Source: Planctomycetota bacterium
GTDB lineage: Bacteria > Planctomycetota > Planctomycetia > Pirellulales > UBA1268
NCBI GenBank assembly: GCA_018970785.1
Contig: JAGWVR010000012.1
Span: forward strand, 1 to 54,368
Direction: 5' to 3'
DNA: 54,368 nucleotides
Shown: piece after piece, positions 40,927 through 50,613 of the stretch
Position numbering within the stretch: position 1 is the stretch's first letter
How the letters are laid out: the number at the start of each line of letters is the position of its first letter
Notes under the pieces: generated by a model
Told to the model about the DNA's origin: nothing
What the model saw: only the letters and a program-made list of their open reading frames with translations
Database searches by the model: none
Program-made: the position numbers and the translations under genes

Positions 40927-43665
40927 TCAGGGCGCCGTCGGCGCCGGGGCGCTCCCCGCCGCGGGTGCCGCCGGCGGCGCGGGGGGCGCGACGCGCTCCT
41001 TCACCCGGCGGTCGACACCCTCGATCTCCGCGCGCAGCTTCCGCTGCTCGTCGGCGACACGCGACAGCTCGCCGCGCAGCTCCTTCACCTCCTGCGGCAC
41101 CGCCGGCTGGCGCTGGCGGAGCTTCTCGAGGGCCTCGGTCGCCACCTTCCCCACACGGTCATCGGGGCCGAGCTGCGCGAACCCCTCGAGCACCGGCCGG
41201 GCGCGCGGATCCCCGAGCTCGCCGAGCGCGGCCAGCGCCGCCGAGCGGACCGGAAGGCGCTGGTCGGCGGTGTGGGCGAGGAGGAACTCGCGGACGGTCT
41301 CCTTCTCGGTCCGCTCGTTGCCGAGCCGGCCGGCCGTCTCCAGCGCCCGGGCGAGGACCCGCGGCGGGAAAGCGTCGCCCCGGGCCTTGACCGTGCGCAC
41401 CAGCGCCTCGAGGAGCGACTCGTCGTGGGTCGCGGCGAGGGCCGCGATCGCCCCGGCGGCCACCTCCTGGCGGAACGACTCGCTCCGCAGCCCGTCGAGG
41501 AGGGCGTCGCGCGCCTGCGGGTCGCCGTACTTGGCCAGCCCCTCGAGCGCCGCGGCGCGGATCGCGGGATTGGGTTCGTCGCGGGCGACGGCCACGAGCC
41601 GCTCCATCACCTGCGGCCGGTAGAAGGCCGCCAGCGCCTCGACGACGCGGCGCCTCACGCGCGCGTCGGGCTGGGCGAGCGAGCGCGAAAGCTCGTCGAG
41701 CGCCTCGTCGCTGCCGGCCGCCTGCAGCGCCGCCGCGGCCTGCTCGCGGACGCCGCGGAACGGATCCTCGCGGAGCACCCGGCCGAGCCGCTCGACGGCG
41801 CCGCGCGTCTTCTTCGCGCCCAGCGCCTTGACGGCACGGATCCGCCCGATCGGGTCGTCGGCGCGCTCGAGCTGCACGAGCTGCATCGCCTCGGGGAGGT
41901 CGAAGTCGACGCGCGCAAGCAGCGTGAGCTCCGGATCGAAGCGCACCAGCACCGGCTGCGCCGCGAGCGCGAAGTCGAACTCGTGGGTCGCGCCGTCGAC
42001 GGCCACGGTCCGGTCGACGACCGTGCCGTCGGGGAGCACGAACCGGAACGTCGCCGGGAAGGCGAACAGGAGGACGTCGGCCGACACCGGCTGCGTCTGC
42101 CGGACCGTGACGTGGGCGAGCTTCTCCTCCGCCTGCCAGCGGTAGTCGATCTTCAGGTCGGGGTGACGGGCGTGGTACAGCCACTGGTCGAAGAACCGGT
42201 CGAGCGGCCGGCCGCTCGTCTCCTCGAGGACCTGGCGGAAGTCGTCGCTGGTCACCGTGCCGTAGGCGTGGCGCTCGAGGTAGGTGCGGACCGCCTGGCG
42301 GTAGAGATCGGCACCGAGCTGGTGGCGGAGCATGTGGAGGACCCAGCTCCCCTTGGGGTAGGCACGCCAGTCGAACTGCTCCCGCGCGTCGCGGTAGCCC
42401 TTGAAGACGATCGGCCGCGGGTCGGCGGCGTTGGGGAGGATCTTGTTCTCGGCGTCGAGCCACAGGCCGTAGAGCAGCTCGTCCTTGCCGAGGAGGTGGC
42501 CGGCGTGGAGGTGGGAGTAGTAGGTGGCGAACCCCTCGTTGAGCCACAGGTGGCTCCAGTCCTTGCAGGTCACCAGGTCACCGAACCACTGGTGGGCCAT
42601 CTCGTGGGCGTCGAGCGACCGGGTGGTGCGGATGTTCTCGGTCTCGCCGGAGAACAGCGTCTGGTCGGTGAGCGTGGTCAGGCTCGTGTTTTCCATCCCG
42701 CCGGCGACGAAATCCTGGATCGTCACCTGGTCGTACTTGACCCACGGGAAGGGGACGCCGATCTCGTCCTCGAAGTAGGCCATGATCCCCGGGGTGTCGC
42801 GGAACGAGTTGGCGGCGACGGCCGCCGTCGACGGCTGCGTCCAGAACGCCAGCGGCACGTCGCGGTGCTTCCCCTCGAGCTTCACCAGGTGCCCGGCGAC
42901 GAGGCACACCAGGTAGCTGACGTGCGGCTTGTCCTGGAGCCAGCGCACCGCCTTGAGCCCGGTGGCGGGGTCGGTCTCCTCGCCGACGAGCCGGCCGTTG
43001 GAGAGCACGGTCATCGCCGGCGGGACGTGGCAGATCATCTCGGTGGTGCACTTCTCGTTGGGATAGTCGTGGCACGGGAACCAGTGCCGGGCCTCGTGCG
43101 ACTCCCCCTGCGTCCAGACGTGCGTGTCGCCGGCGGGATAGCCCATGTCGGGCGTGCGGAAGTAGAGGCCGCGGCGCGGTTCGGCGGAGTGGTCGACATG
43201 GAGCGTGGCCTCGCGGCCGGGGGGGATCGGTTCGGCGAAGCTCACGGTGATCGAATCGCGCGCCACGACGACGTCGGCCACTGGCACGGCGGCGCCGGCC
43301 GCCTCGGCGCGGACCGCGTGGACGGTGAGGTCGACCGCGTCGAGGCGCAGCGCCGACAGCGGCCGGGCGATCGGCTTGAAGGACAGCGATGTCGTCGCCC
43401 GGACCGAGTGGCGGGCGAAGTCGGGGGTGCAGTCGATCTTCAGATGGAGCATGTCGACGGCGCGGTCGGGGGCGTATTGCCGCGGCGCCGGCTCTCCCGC
43501 GGCGGCCGCGGCCGCCGCCTGGCCGGCGTGGTCGTGGAGCCCGCCGTGGTGGCAGCGGCAGAGGATCTCCTCCTCGGCGGCACCGGCGGCGCCAGCGCAG
43601 GCGACCACGAGGGGCAGAAGCAGCGCGAGGGGGAGATGCGACGACGGGTGGATGGACCGGGCCAT
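40927..43665 (-). CDS. M1 family aminopeptidase with HEAT repeats
   Basis: This is a 912-residue exported zinc metallopeptidase. It has the zinc motif HEMAH (354-358) with distal Glu377 (NEGFATYY), the exopeptidase motif GGMEN (322-326) and an N-terminal saddle domain. Residues about 600-870 are HEAT-like repeats (RAVKALGAKKTRGAVERLGRVL, repeating RxxAxxALxxxG), followed by a coiled coil (about 850-890) and a Pro/Ala tail. The signal sequence ends in a lipobox-like VVAC (Cys23), so it may be a lipoprotein. A Cys/His cluster (CRCHHGGLHDHAG, 36-48) just after it could bind metal and is unusual. It cleaves N-terminal residues of peptides, probably outside the cytoplasm. A GGAGG precedes the ATG. 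It is convergent with the permease gene with 13 bases between. Confidence 0.92.
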   Translation of the reverse strand: MARSIHPSSHLPLALLLPLVVACAGAAGAAEEEILCRCHHGGLHDHAGQAAAAAAAGEPAPRQYAPDRAVDMLHLKIDCTPDFARHSVRATTSLSFKPIARPLSALRLDAVDLTVHAVRAEAAGAAVPVADVVVARDSITVSFAEPIPPGREATLHVDHSAEPRRGLYFRTPDMGYPAGDTHVWTQGESHEARHWFPCHDYPNEKCTTEMICHVPPAMTVLSNGRLVGEETDPATGLKAVRWLQDKPHVSYLVCLVAGHLVKLEGKHRDVPLAFWTQPSTAAVAANSFRDTPGIMAYFEDEIGVPFPWVKYDQVTIQDFVAGGMENTSLTTLTDQTLFSGETENIRTTRSLDAHEMAHQWFGDLVTCKDWSHLWLNEGFATYYSHLHAGHLLGKDELLYGLWLDAENKILPNAADPRPIVFKGYRDAREQFDWRAYPKGSWVLHMLRHQLGADLYRQAVRTYLERHAYGTVTSDDFRQVLEETSGRPLDRFFDQWLYHARHPDLKIDYRWQAEEKLAHVTVRQTQPVSADVLLFAFPATFRFVLPDGTVVDRTVAVDGATHEFDFALAAQPVLVRFDPELTLLARVDFDLPEAMQLVQLERADDPIGRIRAVKALGAKKTRGAVERLGRVLREDPFRGVREQAAAALQAAGSDEALDELSRSLAQPDARVRRRVVEALAAFYRPQVMERLVAVARDEPNPAIRAAALEGLAKYGDPQARDALLDGLRSESFRQEVAAGAIAALAATHDESLLEALVRTVKARGDAFPPRVLARALETAGRLGNERTEKETVREFLLAHTADQRLPVRSAALAALGELGDPRARPVLEGFAQLGPDDRVGKVATEALEKLRQRQPAVPQEVKELRGELSRVADEQRKLRAEIEGVDRRVKERVAPPAPPAAPAAGSAPAPTAP

Positions 43666-43704
43666 GCCTGCCTCCTGCGGGGAATCCGGGACGCGAACCC
43701 GGCA

Positions 43705-43710
43705 AGTATA
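43705..43710 (-). promoter_or_regulatory. Candidate -10 box of the aminopeptidase
   Basis: On the minus strand TATACT lies about 40 bases before the ATG, in an AT-rich spot. I see no good -35 at the expected distance, so this is weak. Confidence 0.3.
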
Positions 43711-43759
43711 GTTCGCGCGGAGAGCCCTTCCGCCGCCACGGTCGTTTCCGATACGTGGC

Positions 43760-43993
43760 TCATTCCGGGCCCGGGGCGGGCAGCAGCTGGCCGGTTGACT
43801 CGAAGCAGCGGCCGGCCGGCCAGCGGACGTCGACCTCGTCGGGTGGCAGCGGAAACGGCGGGGCGACGACGATCCCCACACCGCGGCCACGGCCCCAGGA
43901 GTCGAAGGCGTTCGGCCGCCACGTGGCTGGGTTACTGATCACCCGGTCGCCGACGGCGAAACGCCGGGGTCCTTCGCTGGTCGGTTCGCTCAT
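43760..43993 (-). CDS. Small conserved-looking protein of unknown function
   Basis: The 77-residue protein is unrecognised. It is rich in Arg, Pro, Gly and Trp and looks like a compact beta fold: RFAVGDRVISNP, then SWGRGRGVGIVV and EVDVRWPAGR. The 'GDRV...GxV' spacing recalls SH3-like barrel proteins, but this is only an impression. The ATG at 43993 was chosen over the in-frame ATG at 44029 because a TATGAT box overlaps that upstream start. It is transcribed divergently from the PVC cytochrome gene. Confidence 0.6.
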   Translation of the reverse strand: MSEPTSEGPRRFAVGDRVISNPATWRPNAFDSWGRGRGVGIVVAPPFPLPPDEVDVRWPAGRCFESTGQLLPAPGPE

Positions 43994-44024
43994 GCTCGCG
44001 ATCGCGCCGGAGGGTCCGGTGTTT

Positions 44025-44030
44025 ATCATA
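44025..44030 (-). promoter_or_regulatory. Candidate -10 box (TATGAT) of the small protein
   Basis: TATGAT on the minus strand sits about 32 bases before the ATG at 43993, in the divergent region shared with the PVC-type cytochrome gene. The -35 is not convincing. Confidence 0.3.
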
Positions 44031-44104
44031 GGCCGCCGCGGTGGTGGGCCCGCACGGCCAGTCGGGCTCTCACCACTCCCTCCCGATCCCCGAGGCCCAG
44101 CCCC

Positions 44105-46834
44105 ATGCGCGCGTTCGTCACGATTGTCTGCCTGACGGCCGGCACCGCCCTGTGCCTGGCGGCCGACCCTGCGGCCCGCTGGGACCAGGCTGCCGAGGTG
44201 ATGCCGACGATCATTCCCGGCACCGCCGTGCCTGCCGACGCCGCCACGCCCCCGTTCGCGGTGCCGGCCGGGTTCACCGTGGAGCGGTTGTTCGTCGTCC
44301 CCAAGGACGAGCTCGGCAGCTGGGTCTGCCTCGGTACCGACGGCAAGGGACGGCTCATCGCCAGCGACCAGGGTGACAAGGGTCTGGTGCGGATCACCCC
44401 CGCGCCCCTCGACGGCTCGCGGCCGACGGTCGTCGAGAAGATCCCCGTGCCGCTCACCGGCGCCCAGGGCCTCCTCTGGGCGTTCGACAGCCTGTACGTC
44501 GTCTGCAACGGCGGGCCCGGCAGCGGCCTGTACCGCGTGCGCGACACCGATGGCGACGACACCCTCGACGCGGTCGAGAAGCTCCGCGCCTTCGACGGCG
44601 GCGGCGAGCACGGCCCCCACGCGATCCGCCTGTCGCCCGACGGCACGCGGCTGTTCATCGTCTGCGGCAACCACACGAAGGTGCCGTTCGAGGTCACGAA
44701 CGTCACCGAGCCACAGTCGATGGGGGGCATCCGGCCGAACCAGCGCCGTGTCGAACTGCCCCCCGGGGCGACGAGCCGACTGCCCGCCAACTGGGACGAG
44801 GACGTCGTCATCCCGCGGATGTGGGATGCCAACGGCCACGCCACCGGGATCCTCGCGCCGGGCGGGTTCGTCGTCTCGACCGACCGCGACGGCAAGGAGT
44901 GGGAGGTGTGGACGGCAGGCTACCGCAACGCCTACGACTTCGACTTCAACGCCGACGGCGAATTGTTCGTCTACGACTCCGACATGGAGTGGGACTTCGG
45001 CACCCCCTGGTACCGCCCGACGCGCGTCAACCACGCCACCAGCGGCAGCGAGCTCGGCTGGCGGAGCGGGTCGTCGAACTGGCCCGCCTGGTATCCCGAC
45101 AGCCTCCCGGCGGCCGTCGACATCGGCCCCGGCTCGCCGGTCGGGGTGACGTTCGGCACGGGGGCGAAGTTCCCGGCGGCGTACCAGAAGGCGCTGTTCA
45201 TCTGCGACTGGACGTTCGGAACGATCTACGCGATCCACCTCGAGCCGCAGGGCTCGACCTACGCCGGCCGGAAGGAGGAGTTCCTCTCGCGCACGCCCCT
45301 GCCGCTGACCGACGTCACGATTCTCCGCGACGGGGCGATGTACTTCACCGTCGGCGGCCGTGGCGGGCAGTCGGAGCTGTACCGCGTCAGCTACTCCGGG
45401 CCCGAGCCGACGGCGCCGGTCGACGCGCGCGACCCGCGCGGCGCCGACGCGCGCGCCCTGCGCCGCTCGCTCGAGGCGTTCCACCGGCCGGGCGACGATG
45501 CGGCGGCGGTGGCGGCGGCCCTGCCCCACCTCGCCAGCCCCGACCGGTTCGTCCGCGCGGCGGCGCGCGTCGCGCTGGAGCACCGTCCGATCGGCCTCTG
45601 GCAGGGGAAGGTGCTCGGCGCCGCCGACGCGACGGCCGTGATCCAGGGGGCGATCGCGGTCGCCCGGCAGGCCGACCCGCCGGCGCAGCCCGCCGTCCTC
45701 GCCGCCCTCGACGCGCTCGACCCGGCCCGGCTCGCGACGGCGGAGAAACTCGACCTGGCGCGGGCCTACGAATTGACGCTCGTGCGCCTGGGCGCCCCGG
45801 ACGACGCGGCCGCGGCGCGGATCGCCGCCCGCCTCGGGCCGCTGTTCCCGTCGGGCGACTACGAGCTCGACCGCCAGCTGGCCAGCGTCCTGGTGGCGGT
45901 CCGGGCGCCGGGGATCGTGGGCAAACTGGTGGCGGCGCTGGCGGCGCCGACCGGCTCGGCGGCGACGACCAATCTCGCGCCGCGCGAGGCCGACCTGGAT
46001 CGGCTCATCGAGCGCAACGCCTCCTACGGCGGCGCGGTCCGCTCGGCGCTCGAGAAGCGCAGCGATCTCCTCCAGATCCACTACGCCTACGTCCTCCGCG
46101 CGGCCGACGCGTCGGCCTGGACCACGGCCGACCGCAAGGGCTACTACGAATGGTTCGCCCGGGCACGGCAGTGGGCCGGCGGCAACAGCTTCCGCAAGTT
46201 CCTCACCAACATCGAGGCGGAGAGCCTGGCGACGCTGAGCGAGAACGAGCGGATGGGGCTGGAGACCCTCGGCGTCCGCAAGCCGTGGGTGGCGCCGCCG
46301 CTGCCGGCGCCCGAGGGGCCGGGGCGGCAGTGGACCACCGCGGCGGTGCTCGCCGCCGCGTCCGACAAGCTCGACTCCGGCCGCGACTTCGAGCACGGCA
46401 AGCGCGCCTTCGCGGCGGCCCGGTGCATCGTCTGCCACCGCTTCGGCGAGGAGGGGGGCTCGACCGGCCCGGACCTCACCCAGGCCGCCGGCCGGTTCCA
46501 GGTCAAGGATCTCGTCGAGGCGATCGTCGAGCCGAGCAAGGTGATCTCCGACCAGTACAAGGCGAGCATCGTCCTCACCGCCGACGGCAAGGCCTACACG
46601 GGGCGGATCGTCGCCGAGTCGCCCGACTCGCTGACGGTCGTCACCGATCCCGAGGACGCCACCAAGGCGGTCACGATCCCGCGCAGCGACGTCACCGAGA
46701 TCCAGACCTCGTCGCAGTCGCTGATGCCCAAGGGGCTGATCGACACGCTGAACGAGGAGGAGGTCCTCGACCTGATCGCCTACACGCTGTCGCGCGACAA
46801 GGGCAACGGTGGCCGGTTCAAGAAGAAGAAATGA
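44105..46834 (+). CDS. PVC-type heme-binding CxxCH protein
   Basis: This 909-residue exported protein has a signal peptide (about 1-19) and a six-bladed-type dehydrogenase/propeller domain (about 55-440, with PHAIRLSPDG, GHATGILAPGG, AYDFDFNADGELFVYDSDMEWDFG). A helical HEAT-like middle (about 440-640) follows, and a C-terminal cytochrome-type domain has CIVCH at 774-778 and GPDLTQA. This is the 'membrane-bound dehydrogenase/heme-binding' family known from the planctomycete-verrucomicrobia group. It probably transfers electrons from an oxidised substrate outside the cytoplasm; the substrate is unknown. The Lys-rich end (GRFKKKK) is noted. It is on its own, followed by a family-2 repeat. Confidence 0.92.
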   Translation: MRAFVTIVCLTAGTALCLAADPAARWDQAAEVMPTIIPGTAVPADAATPPFAVPAGFTVERLFVVPKDELGSWVCLGTDGKGRLIASDQGDKGLVRITPAPLDGSRPTVVEKIPVPLTGAQGLLWAFDSLYVVCNGGPGSGLYRVRDTDGDDTLDAVEKLRAFDGGGEHGPHAIRLSPDGTRLFIVCGNHTKVPFEVTNVTEPQSMGGIRPNQRRVELPPGATSRLPANWDEDVVIPRMWDANGHATGILAPGGFVVSTDRDGKEWEVWTAGYRNAYDFDFNADGELFVYDSDMEWDFGTPWYRPTRVNHATSGSELGWRSGSSNWPAWYPDSLPAAVDIGPGSPVGVTFGTGAKFPAAYQKALFICDWTFGTIYAIHLEPQGSTYAGRKEEFLSRTPLPLTDVTILRDGAMYFTVGGRGGQSELYRVSYSGPEPTAPVDARDPRGADARALRRSLEAFHRPGDDAAAVAAALPHLASPDRFVRAAARVALEHRPIGLWQGKVLGAADATAVIQGAIAVARQADPPAQPAVLAALDALDPARLATAEKLDLARAYELTLVRLGAPDDAAAARIAARLGPLFPSGDYELDRQLASVLVAVRAPGIVGKLVAALAAPTGSAATTNLAPREADLDRLIERNASYGGAVRSALEKRSDLLQIHYAYVLRAADASAWTTADRKGYYEWFARARQWAGGNSFRKFLTNIEAESLATLSENERMGLETLGVRKPWVAPPLPAPEGPGRQWTTAAVLAAASDKLDSGRDFEHGKRAFAAARCIVCHRFGEEGGSTGPDLTQAAGRFQVKDLVEAIVEPSKVISDQYKASIVLTADGKAYTGRIVAESPDSLTVVTDPEDATKAVTIPRSDVTEIQTSSQSLMPKGLIDTLNEEEVLDLIAYTLSRDKGNGGRFKKKK

Positions 46835-46878
46835 CGGTGACTTCCCGGGCGTGCCCGGTCGGTGGATCGGCGGATGAA

Positions 46879-46998
46879 GCCTCGCTCGGGCTCGACAGAG
46901 GGGGGCGCCCCTCGCGCCTCTGCCCTCGCATCGACCCGCAGCACGGGGCGACGGGCCGATGCGAGGGCGACGGCGGAGGGGCTTCGCGGGTCCCTGGA
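46879..46998 (+). repeat. Family-2 palindromic repeat (copy B)
   Basis: The unit runs from AGCCTCGCTCGGGCTCGACAG to GCGGGTCCCTGG. It contains the CAGAGG...CCTCTG stem around GGGGCGCCCC, then CCCTCGCATCGACCCG / CGGGCCGATGCGAGGG arms (15 of 16 paired) with a 13-base loop. It lies between two convergently unrelated but same-strand genes, with no coding sense of its own. Near-identical to copy C at 50614-50734. Confidence 0.85.
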
Positions 46999-47053
46999 AC
47001 ACGGTGGTCGTTCTGGCGTGGATCGTTTCGTCCGCGGACAAGCGGGATCAACT

Positions 47054-49495
47054 ATGCCCATTCGCACTGGCTCGCGGTCGTGGGCCGCGCTCGTGGTCGG
47101 GGCGGCGGCGGTGCTGGCCACGCCGGGTGCGCTGGCCGACGGCGTCGACTTCGCCCACGAGGTCGTGCCGATCCTGCGGAAGCACTGCGCGAAGTGCCAC
47201 ACCGGCAGCGCCCGGCAGGGAGGCTATTCGTTCACCGACCGGACGCTGGCGCTGGCCGGCGGTGATTCGGGGCAGGCGGCGATCGTGCCGGGCAAGCCGG
47301 CCGAGAGCGAGCTGTTCCTCCGGGTGACGAGCGCCGAACCCGACCTGCGGATGCCGAAAGAGGGAGACGCCCTCCCGGCCGCCGCGGTCGACGTCCTGCG
47401 CCGCTGGATCGTCGCCGGGGCCGGTTGGGAGGATGGGTTCTCGTTCGGCGGGGCCGTCCACGAGGCGCCCCTCGAGCTCGTGCCGGTCGAGCTGCCACCC
47501 CCCCACGCCGGCCGGACCCATCCGATCGACCGGATCCTCGACGCCCACCTGGCCGCGCAGGGGATCCCGATCCCGCCCCCCTGCGACGACGCCACGTTCA
47601 TCCGCCGCGCCAGCCTCGATCTGGTCGGGCTGCTCCCCGCGCCCACGGCGGTCGCGGCGTTCGTCGCCGACGGCGATCCCGGCAAACGGGCGCGGCTGGT
47701 GCGCGACCTGCTCGCCGACGACCTCGCCCGGGCCGAGCACTGGATGACGTTCTGGAACGACCTGCTCCGCAACGACTACACCGGCACCGGGTTCATCACC
47801 GGCGGCCGCCGGCAGATCACCCCCTGGCTCCACCGGGCGCTGGTCGACAACATGCCGTTCGACCGGTTCGTCCGCGAGCTGGTCGCCCCCGGCGAGGAGT
47901 CGCGCGGGTTCGCCGACGGGATCGTGTGGCGCGGCACGGTGAACGCCAGCCAGACGGTGCCGATCCAGTTCGCCCAGAACGTCGGCCAGACGTTCCTCGG
48001 GATCAACCTCAAGTGCGCCAGCTGCCACGACAGCTTCGTCGACCGCTGGACGCTCAAGCAGACCTACGACCTGGCGGCGATCGTCTCCGCCGACCCCCTC
48101 GAACTGGAGCGCTGCGACGCCAAGACCGGCGCCGTGGCCACGCCGGCCTGGCCGTTTCCCGAGCTCGGCCAGGTCGATCCCGCCGCCCCGCCCGCCGAGC
48201 GCCGCCGGCAGCTGGCGGCGCTGCTCACCCTGCCCCGCAATGGCTGGCTGTCGCGGACGCTCGTCAACCGCCTCTGGCAGCGCCTCTTCGGCCGCGGCAT
48301 CGTCCATCCCGTCGACGCGCTCCGTGCCCCGCCGTTCAGCCCGGAGTTGCTCGACTGGCTCGCCGCCGACCTCGTCGCCGGCGGCTGGGACGTGCGCCGT
48401 TCGCTCGAGACGATCTGCACCTCGGCCGCCTACGGCGCCGCCACGCCGCCGGTCGCCGGCCTCCCCGCCACCGCGGCGCCGTTCCGCGGCCCGCTCCCCC
48501 GGCGGCTCACCGCCGAGCAGTTCGTCGACGCCCTGTGGCAGCTCACCGGCGCCGCCCCCGGCCGCCCCGACGCCGAGGTGGCGCGGCAGCGGCCCGACCC
48601 CGCGGCGCCACCCCCCGCGCCGCCGACCGCCGCCTGGATCTGGTCCAACGCCGCCGCCGCCGCGCCGCCGGGGGAGAAGCTCGCCTTCCGCAAGCGCGTC
48701 GCGCTGCCGGCCGCACCGGTCCACGGCGCCTGTGTGGTGACGTGCGACAACGAGGCGACGGTGTTCGTCAACGGACGGAAGGTCGCCGCCGCCACGGCAT
48801 GGAACACACCCGTGACCGAGGTCGTCACCGGGGCGTTGACCGCGGGGGACAACGAGATCCTCGTCGTCGCCGCCAACGCCGCCGCCGGCGGTCCGGCGGC
48901 GCTCCGGGCCGAGCTCCGCATCCGCCTCACCGACGGCACGGCGCTGGCCGTCGGCAGCGACGCCGGCTGGGAATGGTCGGCCGGGCTCCCGAACGGCAAG
49001 GGGCGCTACGCGACGGGGAAGGAACCGGCCGACTGGCAGCCGGCCGTCGTCGTCGCCGACCAGAGCATCTGGGGCGCGGCCGACGCGCCGTTCGCCGCCG
49101 GCGTCGCCGCCGCGACGGCCACCGGGCCGCTGCCGATGGTCCGGGCGGTGCTCGTCAAATGCACGCCGCTGCAAACCGCGCTCGGGCGGCCCAACCGCGA
49201 CCAGGTGGTCACGGCGCGCCCCGGGGAGCTGTCGACGCTCGAGGCGATCCAGCTGGCCAACGACCAGTCGCTCGCCGACACGCTCCGCAGCGGTGCCGGC
49301 CGGATCCGCGCCGCCTGCAGCGACGACCCGGCGGCGATCGCCGACGCGATCTTCATCGCGGCGCTGGCGCGGCCCCCCTCGGCCGCCGAGGCGGCGGCGG
49401 TCCGCGACCTGCTCGGCACCGAACCGAGCGACGCGTCGGTCGCCGACTGCCTGTGGTCGGTGATGATGCTGCCGGAGTTCCTCTTCGTGCGGTAG
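47054..49495 (+). CDS. PSCyt1/PSCyt2/PSD1 cytochrome-type protein
   Basis: The 813-residue exported protein has a signal peptide (about 1-28) and a first c-type-like motif CAKCH (45-49) in the PSCyt1 domain. The PSCyt2 (DUF1549) domain spans about 150-370 (HPIDRILDAHLAAQGI, FIRRASLDLVGLLPAP) and contains CASCH at 321-325. The PSD1 (DUF1553) domain is split: NRLWQRLFGRGIVHPVD (about 415) to ANDQSLADTL and the MMLPEFLFVR end. A jelly-roll, galactose-binding-like domain (about 520-660, AWIWSNAA... CVVTCDNEATVFVNGRK) sits inside it. It is known as a planctomycete-specific family, likely involved in oxidative polysaccharide breakdown. It is usually followed by a DUF1501 gene; here a YheT-like gene lies between. 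Confidence 0.92.
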   Translation: MPIRTGSRSWAALVVGAAAVLATPGALADGVDFAHEVVPILRKHCAKCHTGSARQGGYSFTDRTLALAGGDSGQAAIVPGKPAESELFLRVTSAEPDLRMPKEGDALPAAAVDVLRRWIVAGAGWEDGFSFGGAVHEAPLELVPVELPPPHAGRTHPIDRILDAHLAAQGIPIPPPCDDATFIRRASLDLVGLLPAPTAVAAFVADGDPGKRARLVRDLLADDLARAEHWMTFWNDLLRNDYTGTGFITGGRRQITPWLHRALVDNMPFDRFVRELVAPGEESRGFADGIVWRGTVNASQTVPIQFAQNVGQTFLGINLKCASCHDSFVDRWTLKQTYDLAAIVSADPLELERCDAKTGAVATPAWPFPELGQVDPAAPPAERRRQLAALLTLPRNGWLSRTLVNRLWQRLFGRGIVHPVDALRAPPFSPELLDWLAADLVAGGWDVRRSLETICTSAAYGAATPPVAGLPATAAPFRGPLPRRLTAEQFVDALWQLTGAAPGRPDAEVARQRPDPAAPPPAPPTAAWIWSNAAAAAPPGEKLAFRKRVALPAAPVHGACVVTCDNEATVFVNGRKVAAATAWNTPVTEVVTGALTAGDNEILVVAANAAAGGPAALRAELRIRLTDGTALAVGSDAGWEWSAGLPNGKGRYATGKEPADWQPAVVVADQSIWGAADAPFAAGVAAATATGPLPMVRAVLVKCTPLQTALGRPNRDQVVTARPGELSTLEAIQLANDQSLADTLRSGAGRIRAACSDDPAAIADAIFIAALARPPSAAEAAAVRDLLGTEPSDASVADCLWSVMMLPEFLFVR

Positions 49496-49505
49496 CCGGC
49501 CGGCG

Positions 49506-50558
49506 TCACTCAGCCGCGGCCACGTCGACGGGCTGGCCGGTGACGATCTCGACCACGCGCCAGTCGAGCCAGCGCGTGTCGGGATCGGGCCCGCGCCGCC
49601 CGACGAAGCCGACGTGGCCGCCATGGTCGGTGGCCACGAGCCGGACGCAGCCGGGGTAGGCGACGCGGTCGGCCGCGAACATCGAAAACGGCACGAGCGG
49701 ATCGTCGCGCGACGTGATGATCGTCGTCGGGATCGCGATCGCGGGGATGAACTGCGCGGCGCTGGCGTGACGGTAGTAGTCGAGGGCGTCGCGGCGGCCG
49801 ATCGCCGGGGCGGTGAACCAATCGTCGAACTCGCGCAGCGTCCGCGGGCGCGTCGGGTTGGTCGGCTTGACGGCGTCGGGGCGCATCTCCCACCACGCCT
49901 CGAGGTGCTTGACGAGGACGCCGGTGAAGTGGCGGTCGTAGACCCGGTTGGCACGGCTGGCGATCGACTCGACGCCGGCGACCAGATCGATCGGCGGGTT
50001 GACGGCGATCGCCCGGCGGACCGCGGCGGGAACGCGCGCCGGCGCCTCGCCGAGGTACTTGAGGAGGACGTTGCCCGACAGCGAGACGCCGAACAGCGTC
50101 AGGTCGGGATCGATGCCGGCGGCCCCGCGGCAGCGCTCGACGACCGCGGCGACGACCGCCGCCAGGTCGGCGGAGCAGCCGGCGTGGTACGGCAGCCGCG
50201 CCCAGGCCATGCCGGCGCCACAGCCGCGCATGTCCCAGCGGAAGACGCGGACGCCGCGGGCACCGAGCTTGGCGACGAGGCGCACGAGCAAGGGCGTGCG
50301 GTGGTGGTCCGCCAGGCCGTGGGAGAGGAGGGCGACCCGCCCCCCCGGCGCCCAACCGGCGGGGAGGTCGTCGTGGAGGGCGAGGGCGTCGCCGTCGGGC
50401 AACTCGACACGGTGGAGCGTCGCGGTGTGGGGCATGTCGGGGGATGGGAAAAGCGCCGGGAGGATCGTCTGGGCGTGGCGGTTTCGGAGCCACCACGGGG
50501 GGGCGAAGGGGGGGTCGCGAGGGGCGGCAGGTTCATCGGGTCGGTTGCCGGTCGGCAT
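49506..50558 (-). CDS. YheT-like alpha/beta-hydrolase
   Basis: This is a 350-residue cytoplasmic-type hydrolase of the YheT/UPF0017 group, without signal peptide. Features are the N-terminal PPWWLRNRHAQTILPALF signature, LLSHGLADHH, RVFRWDMRGCG, the nucleophile Ser159 in the elbow GVSLSGNVLLKYLG (Ser in place of the usual Gly after the x position), the acid in TSRDDPLVPF and the His in DHGGHVGFVG. Members hydrolyse esters or thioesters of unknown physiological substrate. The ATG at 50558 has GGAGGA; the open frame runs to 51158 but that part is antisense noise. It is convergent with the PSCyt gene (10 bases apart) and divergent from the DUF1501 gene. Confidence 0.9.
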   Translation of the reverse strand: MPTGNRPDEPAAPRDPPFAPPWWLRNRHAQTILPALFPSPDMPHTATLHRVELPDGDALALHDDLPAGWAPGGRVALLSHGLADHHRTPLLVRLVAKLGARGVRVFRWDMRGCGAGMAWARLPYHAGCSADLAAVVAAVVERCRGAAGIDPDLTLFGVSLSGNVLLKYLGEAPARVPAAVRRAIAVNPPIDLVAGVESIASRANRVYDRHFTGVLVKHLEAWWEMRPDAVKPTNPTRPRTLREFDDWFTAPAIGRRDALDYYRHASAAQFIPAIAIPTTIITSRDDPLVPFSMFAADRVAYPGCVRLVATDHGGHVGFVGRRGPDPDTRWLDWRVVEIVTGQPVDVAAAE

Positions 50559-50613
50559 CGATCGGGCTCCTCCAGGTTCGGGGCGGGGCGGCCGCCCCGA
50601 CGGTCGAGCGGAC

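Noticed and set aside
44021..44105. Promoter of the PVC cytochrome gene
   Set aside because: I looked for a -10/-35 pair on the plus strand and found only poor matches.
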